Below, in pieces: positions 1 to 4,701 of a DNA stretch of 10,298 bases. The stretch is from the NCBI GenBank assembly GCA_040002735.1, contig JBDUDX010000147.1, positions 1-10,298 on the forward strand. The letters are read 5' to 3'. The position numbers and the translations under genes are program-made. The notes beneath the pieces are model-generated. The model saw only the letters and a program-made list of their open reading frames with translations, was not told the origin of the DNA and did not search any database. Positions within the stretch are counted from its first letter, which is position 1; each line of letters opens with the position of its first letter. This DNA is from JADGOV01 sp040002735 (GTDB lineage: Bacteria; Actinomycetota; Actinomycetes; JADGOV01).

Positions 1-1
1 C

Positions 2-320
2 CAGTCGGTGCTGACGATCACCTCGAACGTGGTCTACGGCAAGCACACCAGCAACACCCCGGACGGCCGGCGCTCCGGCGAGCCGTTCGCGCCGGGTGCC
101 AACCCGATGAACGGCCGAGACTCTCACGGGCTGGTGGCTGCCGCACTGTCGGTGGCGAAACTGCCGCACGAGGCGGCGCAGGACGGCATCTCGCTCACCG
201 AGTCGGTCTCCGCGGACGGCCTCGGCCGCACGCCGGAGGAGCGGGTCGGCAACCTCGCGGGCGTGCTCGACGGCTTCACCGTCTCCAACGGCTTCCACAT
301 GAACGTCAACGTGCTCGACC
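2..320 (+). pseudogene. pflB: Pyruvate formate-lyase, C-terminal fragment (5' end outside window, 3' end lost)
   Basis: The frame starting at base 2 reads QSVLTITSNVVYGK, then NTPDGRR, GANPMNGRD and FHMNVNVLDR. These match the late part of the glycyl-radical enzyme pyruvate formate-lyase, which cleaves pyruvate with CoA to acetyl-CoA and formate under anoxic conditions. In the intact enzyme NVNV is followed by about 50 residues carrying the RVSGYAV glycine-radical loop. Here the similarity stops at the Arg codon near base 320; the frame then runs through unrelated sequence and out-of-frame pflA to a stop at 833-835. No RVSGYAV-like loop is visible in any frame of this stretch. Without the radical glycine the protein could not be catalytic, so I call it a pseudogene. 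The upstream part is not visible. An assembly or sequencing error at the junction is the main alternative. Confidence 0.85.
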
Positions 321-377
321 GTTTGCGGCCGACGCCGCTCAGCAAGCTCCACCTCCAGGAGGACTCCCCCGACCCGC

Positions 378-830
378 GGGTTCAAGGGCCTGGGCCTGCA
401 TACCGCGCTGGACACCTCGGGCGCACTCGGGCACCGCGCCTCGGACGAGCTGCTCGCGGACGTGGACCTGGTGCTGCTGGACATCAAGTCCTGGGACCGG
501 GAGACCTACCGCCGAGTCACCGGCGGCGAGGTACGGCCGACGCTGGACTTTGCCATCCGGCTCGCCGAGTTGGAGCGGCCCACCGTGATCCGCTTCTTGC
601 TGGTCCCCGGCTACACCGATGCGGTGGACAACGTCGAGGGCGCGGCCGAGTTCGTCGGCGGGCTGCCGAACGTGCTCCGCGTCGATGTGCTGCCGTTCCA
701 CCGGATGGCGACGCCGAAGTACGACGACTTGGGGCTCACCTACCCCCTCGCCGACACCCTCCCGCCGTCCCCGGAGCTGCTGCAACGGGTACGGGAGCAG
801 TTCCGCTCCCACGGCGTCGCCGCCAGCTGA
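378..830 (+). pseudogene. pflA: Pyruvate formate-lyase activating enzyme, C-terminal half
   Basis: This frame differs from that of the pflB fragment. It reads GLGLHTALDTSG, VLLDIKSWDRETYRRVTG, IRFLLVPGYTD, LRVDVLPFHRMATPKYDDLG and ends HGVAAS. These are the second half of the radical-SAM enzyme that installs the glycyl radical on pyruvate formate-lyase. The N-terminal half, with the CxxxCxxC cluster ligands and the GGEP segment, is missing, so the fragment cannot bind the 4Fe-4S cluster or SAM normally. About 150 codons remain of a family length near 245-290. An internal ATG at 462 could give a 122-residue peptide, but no strong ribosome binding site is obvious. Gene order (pflB then pflA, same strand) is the usual one, which suggests one deletion spanning the end of pflB and the start of pflA. 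The stop at 828-830 lies 6 bp from the convergent guaA stop. Confidence 0.85.
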
Positions 831-836
831 GCTGAC

Positions 837-2405
837 TCACTCCCACTCGATGGTGCCGGGCGGTTTGCTCGTCACGTCGAGCACCACCCGATTGACCCCG
901 GGGATCTCGTTAGGTATCCGGCCAGAGATCCGGGCCAGCACGTCGTAGGGCAGGCGCGCCCAATCCGCGGTCATCGCGTCGGCCGAGGTCACCGGTCGGA
1001 GCACGATGGGGTGGCCGTACGTACGGCCGTCACCCTGCACGCCGACGGAGCGTACGTCGGCGAGCAACACCACCGGACACTGCCAGATCTCGCGGTCCAG
1101 GCCGGCCCGGGTCAGCTCCTCGCGGACGATGGCATCGGCGCCACGCAGCAATTCCAGTCGCTCCAGCGTCACCTCGCCGACGATCCGGATGCCGAGGCCA
1201 GGCCCGGGGAACGGCTGCCGCCAGACGAGATCCGGCGGCAGGCCGAGCTCCTCCCCGACCCGGCGTACCTCGTCCTTGAACAACCGCCGCAGCGGCTCGA
1301 CGAGGTCGAAGGCGAGGTCGTCGGGCAATCCGCCGACGTTGTGGTGCGACTTGATCGTCGCGGCGCCGCCGGGGCCGCCGGATTCCACCACGTCCGGATA
1401 CAGCGTCCCCTGCACCAGGAACTCCACCGGCTCGGCCGCTTCGATGTCCCGGGCGGCTCCTTCGAAGGCGCGGATGAACTCCCGGCCGATGGCCTTACGT
1501 TTGGCCTCCGGGTCGGTCAGCCCGGCCAACGCCGCCATGAACGCCGGCACTGCGTCCACCACATGGAGCCGTACTCCGGTGGCGGCGACGAAGTCCCGCT
1601 CGACCTGCTCGGCCTCGCCGGCCCGGAGCAGGCCGTGGTCGACGAAGACGCACTCCAACTGGTCACCCACCGCGCGTTGCACGAGCGCCGCGGCGACCGC
1701 GGAGTCCACCCCGCCGGAGAGGCCGCAGATCACCCGCTTGCCGCCGACCTGAGCCCGGATCGCCTCGATGGAGTCGGCGACGATGTTGAGCATCGTCCAG
1801 GTCGGACGGCACCCGGCGGCGTCGAGCAGGAAGTGGCGCAGCATGTCCAGCCCGCGGTCGGTGTGCAGCACCTCCGGGTGGAACTGGACCCCGTACAGGC
1901 CACGCTCGGGATCTTCGAAGGCGGCGACCGGGGTTGCTGGGGTGGCTGCGGTGATCCGGAAGCCGTCCGGTGCGGCCCGGACCGAGTCCTGATGCGACAT
2001 CCAGACCGATGCGGTCAGCGGCAGATCGGCGAACAGGGTGCCCGGGTCCAGCACGGTGAGGGCTGTTGCCCCGTACTCGGCGGTGCCGGTGTGTGCGACC
2101 TCCCCGCCGAGTGCCTGGGCCATCGCCTGGAACCCGTAGCAGATGCCGAGCGTGGGTACTCCGGTGTCGAACAGCGCGGCGGGGACGGCGGGGGCGTCCG
2201 GTGCGTACACCGACGCCGGGCCCCCGGAGAGCAGAATCGCCGTCGGCTTCTTGGCGAGCATGTCGGCCAGCGGCATGGACCAGGGAACGATCTCGGAGTA
2301 CACGTGGCACTCCCGCACCCGGCGGGCGATCAGTTGGGCGTACTGCGCGCCGAAGTCGACGACGAGGACCCGATCGTGCTCCGCCGCATCGGCCGGGGGG
2401 ATCAT
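837..2405 (-). CDS. guaA: GMP synthase (glutamine-hydrolysing)
   Basis: Cytosolic enzyme of the last step of GMP synthesis: XMP, ATP and glutamine give GMP. The 522-residue length is normal. Residues about 13-195 form a class I glutamine amidotransferase domain: the nucleophile is Cys89 in GICYGFQAM, and His176 and Glu178 lie in FHPEV. The ATP pyrophosphatase domain follows, with P-loop SGGVDS at 230-235. The dimerisation domain ends in the family-typical KPPGTIEWE. All key residues are present. ATG at 2405 is the only ATG/GTG/TTG near the expected N-terminus. It has only a poor, too-close AGG, but TACCAT lies 6 nt upstream, which would fit a leaderless transcript. It shares its strand with guaB3 but is separated from it by a small membrane gene and a repeat-rich gap, so it probably has its own promoter. 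Confidence 0.98.
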   Translation of the reverse strand: MIPPADAAEHDRVLVVDFGAQYAQLIARRVRECHVYSEIVPWSMPLADMLAKKPTAILLSGGPASVYAPDAPAVPAALFDTGVPTLGICYGFQAMAQALGGEVAHTGTAEYGATALTVLDPGTLFADLPLTASVWMSHQDSVRAAPDGFRITAATPATPVAAFEDPERGLYGVQFHPEVLHTDRGLDMLRHFLLDAAGCRPTWTMLNIVADSIEAIRAQVGGKRVICGLSGGVDSAVAAALVQRAVGDQLECVFVDHGLLRAGEAEQVERDFVAATGVRLHVVDAVPAFMAALAGLTDPEAKRKAIGREFIRAFEGAARDIEAAEPVEFLVQGTLYPDVVESGGPGGAATIKSHHNVGGLPDDLAFDLVEPLRRLFKDEVRRVGEELGLPPDLVWRQPFPGPGLGIRIVGEVTLERLELLRGADAIVREELTRAGLDREIWQCPVVLLADVRSVGVQGDGRTYGHPIVLRPVTSADAMTADWARLPYDVLARISGRIPNEIPGVNRVVLDVTSKPPGTIEWE

Positions 2406-2411
2406 CGCCTG

Positions 2412-2439
2412 ATGGTATCGGCGGCGGTCGTGCGATACC
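2412..2439 (-). promoter_or_regulatory. Candidate leaderless guaA promoter with overlapping inverted repeat
   Basis: On the guaA strand, TACCAT (2417-2412, fitting the actinobacterial -10 pattern TAnnnT) lies 6 nt before the ATG at 2405. This is the spacing expected if transcription starts at or next to the A of the start codon. No good -35 is seen. The -10 overlaps a perfect 7-bp inverted repeat, GGTATCG (2414-2420) and CGATACC (2433-2439), separated by 12 bp. The repeat could be a repressor site, or an RNA hairpin directly before the start if the transcript begins further upstream. The DUF2530 gene has the same CGATACC-x-T arrangement just before its ATG. Confidence 0.4.
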
Positions 2440-2456
2440 GGGGCCGGCGTTCGTCG

Positions 2457-2484
2457 TACATCTCAATCCGTACATCTCAATCCG
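2457..2484. repeat. Perfect 14-bp tandem repeat (two copies) upstream of guaA
   Basis: TACATCTCAATCCG occurs at 2457-2470 and again, with no spacer and no mismatch, at 2471-2484. Relative to the guaA start codon this is about 52-79 bp upstream, where an activator or repressor could bind in tandem. On the guaA strand each copy contains TTGAGA. The first of these has TACGAC 16 bp downstream, a weak alternative promoter. The copies may also be no more than a replication-slippage duplication. Confidence 0.85.
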
Positions 2485-2560
2485 AGCGAAGCGCCGGAGG
2501 CGTGTACGCCGAGACGGGTCTCGGGCCGCTTTCCGGCTGGACGACCTGTCCCTGGCCGGG

Positions 2561-2828
2561 CCTGGCGCCGCCCTGACGATCTCCTTGGCCCACACCGTTG
2601 CTGCGAATCGCCACCCAGACCCAGCCCGTACAACCACCATCCGGGCAACGAGGTCCACGTCGCGCACGAACCTGGCGCCGCCCTGACGATCTCCTTGGCC
2701 CACCCCGTTGCTGCGAATCGCCGCCCAGACCCAGCCCGTACAACCACCATCCGGGCCAACGAGGTCCACGTCGCGCACGAACCCGGCCCAGCGGCCCTAA
2801 CGATCTCCTTGGCCCACCCCGTTGCTGC
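2561..2828. repeat. 110-bp tandem direct repeat, 2.4 copies
   Basis: Copy 1 (2561-2670) and copy 2 (2671-2781) differ by two substitutions (A/C at unit position 34, A/G at position 53) and one inserted C. Copy 3 (2782-2828) is a partial copy. It has a changed first 20 bases and then 26 bases identical to copy 2, ending in GTTGCTGC. Copies 2 and 3 share the C at position 34. The near-identity of copies 1 and 2 points to a recent duplication. The unit is one base short of a multiple of three and the inserted C changes frame, so coding conservation is unlikely. I do not recognise the unit as an insertion-sequence end, REP element or known RNA. Confidence 0.92.
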
Positions 2829-2830
2829 CG

Positions 2831-2846
2831 AGCGCGGCGAAGCGCT
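2831..2846 (-). terminator. Weak hairpin after the small membrane gene
   Basis: AGCGC (2831-2835) and GCGCT (2842-2846) form a 5-bp stem with a 6-nt loop, about 20 nt past the stop of the membrane gene on the minus strand. There is no U-run, as is common in high-GC actinobacteria. The stem is short enough to be chance. It could help to end the guaB3-membrane protein transcript. Confidence 0.2.
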
Positions 2847-2867
2847 GACAGGTACGGCCGAAGGGCC

Positions 2868-3155
2868 CTACCAGCCGCTGTGGGCCGCGCCCATCGCTGC
2901 CCCGAAGCCGCCTGCGATCGCGCCGACGATGACCAGCCACCGCTGGTTGGTGTGCGTCGAGACCATCTGCGCGTACGCCGCGGTGGGCAAGGAGATGACG
3001 CCGAGCACCACGCCGATCAGGTAGGCGGAGCGCCAGAAGGCGGTGAGCGCCGCGATCAGTCCGAGCGCGATGGTCAGGTACGCGACCAGCCAGACTCGGC
3101 GCTCGGCCGAGGACTGGCCGCTCTGGGTCAGTGATCCGGTAGCCGCATTCGACAT
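2868..3155 (-). CDS. Small three-helix membrane protein, function unknown
   Basis: A 95-residue protein. After a Ser/Gln-rich, probably cytoplasmic tail (1-20) come three hydrophobic stretches at about 21-41, 43-65 and 72-92. The last is rich in Gly and Ala (AIAGGFGAAMG), and a short polar loop STHTNQR precedes it. I chose the ATG at 3155 rather than the one 9 bp upstream (3164), because AGGA at 3164-3167 gives an 8-nt spacing to 3155 and overlaps the other ATG. I recognise no family or catalytic motif. It lies 53 bp downstream of guaB3 on the same strand, probably cotranscribed, and upstream of the repeat region before guaA. A link to purine metabolism is possible from position alone; nothing in the protein supports it directly. 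Confidence 0.75.
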   Translation of the reverse strand: MSNAATGSLTQSGQSSAERRVWLVAYLTIALGLIAALTAFWRSAYLIGVVLGVISLPTAAYAQMVSTHTNQRWLVIVGAIAGGFGAAMGAAHSGW

Positions 3156-3208
3156 GACCGTCATCCTGCCCTACGCCTGCTCGAAGCCGGCAGGAGCCTA
3201 CGGGCGCG

Positions 3209-4375
3209 TCAGGCGCCCATCCCCACGCCCTGGGTGCGCTGCATCGACTTCCCCTCGGTCGCCATGGCCGGAGCCACCATCACCTCGGCGCGCTGGAACT
3301 CCTTGAGGTTCGCGTACCCGGTGGTCGCCATCGACGTCCGGAGCCCGCCGAAGAGGTTCATCGTTCCGTCGTTCACCGGCGCCGGCCCGACCAGGATCTC
3401 CTTGAGCGTGCCGAGCGTGGAGGTCTTGACCCGGGTACCGCGCGGCAGGTCGGGGTGGAAGGTCGCCATCCCCCAGTGGTAGCCGTTACCGGGGGATTCC
3501 ACCGCCCGAGCCAGCGGCGAACCGATCATCACGGCGTCAGCGCCGCAGGCGATCGCCTTGGCGATGTCCCCGCCGGTACGCATGCCGCCGTCGGCGATGA
3601 TGTGCACGTACCGTCCGCCGGACTCATCCAGGTACCGCGCCCGGGCACCGGCCGCATCGGCGATGGCGGTGGCCATCGGGACGCCGACTCCCAGGACGCC
3701 GCGGGTGGTGCAGGCCTGGCCGGGGCCGACGCCGACGAGCAGCCCGGCGGCACCGGTCCGCATCAGGTGCAGCGCGGTGGAGAACGACGCGCAGCCGCCG
3801 ACGATGACCGGTACGTCCAGTTCGGCGATGAACTTCTTCAGGTTCAGCGGCTCGGACTTACTCGACAGGTGCTCGGCGGAGACCACCGTGCCCTGGATGA
3901 CGAAGATGTCCACGCCGGCCTCGAGAACCGCCCGGTAGTAACGCTCGGTCTTCTGCGGGGTGAGGCTGGCGGCGGTCACCACACCGGCGGCGGAGATCTC
4001 CGAGATCCGCCGGCCGATCAGCTCCTCCGAGATCGGCTCGGCGTACAGCCCCTGCATCCGCTTGGTCGCGGTCGCGTCATCTAGCGTCGCGATTTCGGCG
4101 AGGATCGGGGCCGGGTCCTCATACCGGGTCCAGAGCCCTTCCAGGTTGAGTACGCCAAGGCCGCCGAGGCGGCCGATCTCGATGGCACTGCGCGGGGAAA
4201 CCACCCCGTCCATCGCGCTGGCGAGCAGCGGCAGCTCGAAGTGGTACGCGTCGATCTCCCAGGCGATCGAGACGTCCTCGGGGTCCCGGGTCCGCCGCGA
4301 GGGCACGATGCCGATGTCATCGAAGCCGTACGCCCGGCGCCCCGTCTTGCCGATTCCGATTTCGACCTCAGCCAC
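3209..4375 (-). CDS. guaB3: GuaB3 family IMP dehydrogenase-related protein
   Basis: A 388-residue TIM-barrel protein of the IMP dehydrogenase/GMP reductase superfamily. Visible motifs are SAMDGVVSP (53-61), GGLGVLNLEGLW (71-82), the active-site loop GVGPGQACTTR (215-225) with Cys222 as expected catalytic nucleophile, the phosphate-binding ADGGMRTGGDIAKA (261-274), IGSPLA and FGGLRTSM. The CBS-domain pair that classical IMP dehydrogenase carries is absent: a segment of about 50 residues stands there, and the protein is about 100 residues shorter than GuaB. I chose GTG at 4375 because AGGAGG lies 6 nt upstream and the homologous N-terminus AEVEIGIGK starts there; longer in-frame versions lack support. 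It could act as an IMP dehydrogenase or a GMP reductase; the sequence alone does not decide. It is divergent from DUF2530 and followed by the small membrane gene. Confidence 0.93.
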   Translation of the reverse strand: MAEVEIGIGKTGRRAYGFDDIGIVPSRRTRDPEDVSIAWEIDAYHFELPLLASAMDGVVSPRSAIEIGRLGGLGVLNLEGLWTRYEDPAPILAEIATLDDATATKRMQGLYAEPISEELIGRRISEISAAGVVTAASLTPQKTERYYRAVLEAGVDIFVIQGTVVSAEHLSSKSEPLNLKKFIAELDVPVIVGGCASFSTALHLMRTGAAGLLVGVGPGQACTTRGVLGVGVPMATAIADAAGARARYLDESGGRYVHIIADGGMRTGGDIAKAIACGADAVMIGSPLARAVESPGNGYHWGMATFHPDLPRGTRVKTSTLGTLKEILVGPAPVNDGTMNLFGGLRTSMATTGYANLKEFQRAEVMVAPAMATEGKSMQRTQGVGMGA

Positions 4376-4464
4376 CGGGAGCCTCCTCAGTACATCGGCA
4401 GGTACGCCAAACCCCGCGCCCTCCACGAGGAGGCCGCCGGGGCACCTGGAAAGGAACGAGTCTA
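4376..4464 (-). promoter_or_regulatory. guaB3 promoter candidate and leader with Shine-Dalgarno-pairing segment
   Basis: On the guaB3 strand, TAGACT (4464-4459) fits the -10 pattern TAnnnT and would start a leader of about 77 nt; no clear -35 is seen. The ribosome binding site AGGAGG is at 4387-4382. An upstream leader segment, GCCUCCUC (4434-4427), is perfectly complementary to GAGGAGGC (4388-4381), which contains the whole ribosome binding site. The upstream segment can instead fold locally as CCUCC-UCGU-GGAGG (4433-4420). The two structures exclude each other, as in translational switches. No ligand or known class is recognised. Confidence 0.35.
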
Positions 4465-4481
4465 CCGCGCGCCGCGGGCGA

Positions 4482-4487
4482 TACCGT
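4482..4487 (+). promoter_or_regulatory. Candidate -10 for leaderless DUF2530 transcript
   Basis: TACCGT (TAnnnT pattern) lies 7 nt before the ATG at 4495, with no ribosome binding site between them. This fits a leaderless message. The surrounding CGATACC is shared with the region just before the guaA start. No -35 is recognisable. Confidence 0.35.
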
Positions 4488-4494
4488 GCTATCC

Positions 4495-4701
4495 ATGCCG
4501 GACCGCCACCGCACGCTTGAACCGTTGGAGACGCCGGCGGCACCGGTACTCGTCGTCGGCACGGCGCTGTTCGCGCTCGCGCTGGTGGCGGTGGTGATCA
4601 CCGGCGGACCCACCGACTGGAGGTGGATCTGCCTCTGCGGCATCGCCCTGGGAGGGATCGGTATTCCGGTCGCCCGGCGGATGCAGCGACCGGGGCACTA
4701 G
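4495..4701 (+). CDS. DUF2530 family small membrane protein
   Basis: A 68-residue protein with a charged N-terminus (PDRHRTLEPLE), two predicted membrane helices at about 15-36 and 42-62, and a short basic C-terminus (RRMQRPGH). The pattern PLE-x-P then GTALFALALVAV, followed by a W-x-W turn into the second helix, matches what I know of the actinobacterial DUF2530 family. Its function is unknown. I chose the ATG at 4495; a GTG 9 bp upstream would add three residues, but the candidate -10 overlaps it. The gene is divergent from guaB3 (119 bp between start codons). Its TAG at 4699-4701 shares the CTAG tetramer with the TAG of the convergent ATPase gene. As I recall, DUF2530 and DUF3027 genes also lie close together in mycobacteria, so the neighbourhood appears conserved. 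Confidence 0.82.
   Translation: MPDRHRTLEPLETPAAPVLVVGTALFALALVAVVITGGPTDWRWICLCGIALGGIGIPVARRMQRPGH

Larger units (their letters stand above)
2406..2867. other. Gene-free 462-bp gap with repeats, upstream of guaA
   Basis: The gap lies between the stop of the small membrane gene and the guaA start. Short open frames exist on both strands, but they follow the repeat period, resemble no family I know and lack convincing start sites. The gap holds a candidate guaA promoter with an overlapping inverted repeat (2412-2439), a perfect 14-bp tandem repeat (2457-2484), 2.4 copies of a 110-bp unit (2561-2828) and a small hairpin (2831-2846). I see no tRNA, known riboswitch or transposase remnant in it. 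Confidence 0.8.

Noticed and set aside
1011..2576. Long open frame of 521 codons on + across guaA
   Set aside because: It lies wholly antisense to a clear guaA, its composition is that of a high-GC shadow (Arg, Gly, Pro, His), it shows no family motif and it runs into the repeat region.
1663..2778. Minus-strand open frame through the repeat region into guaA
   Set aside because: Its start lies inside the 110-bp repeats, the single-base insertion between copies shifts the frame, and it overlaps guaA out of frame with an Arg-rich translation.
2561..2828. Possible CRISPR array
   Set aside because: The units are 110 bp, directly abutting, with no alternation of short repeat and unique spacer, and no cas genes are nearby.
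2561..2828. Insertion sequence or transposon remnant
   Set aside because: No transposase-like translation, terminal inverted repeats or target duplication could be seen around the repeat block.
4376..4543. Longer N-terminus for GuaB3 (up to 56 extra residues)
   Set aside because: The extra peptide does not resemble the family start, overlaps the DUF2530 start, and GTG 4375 has an AGGAGG at ideal spacing.
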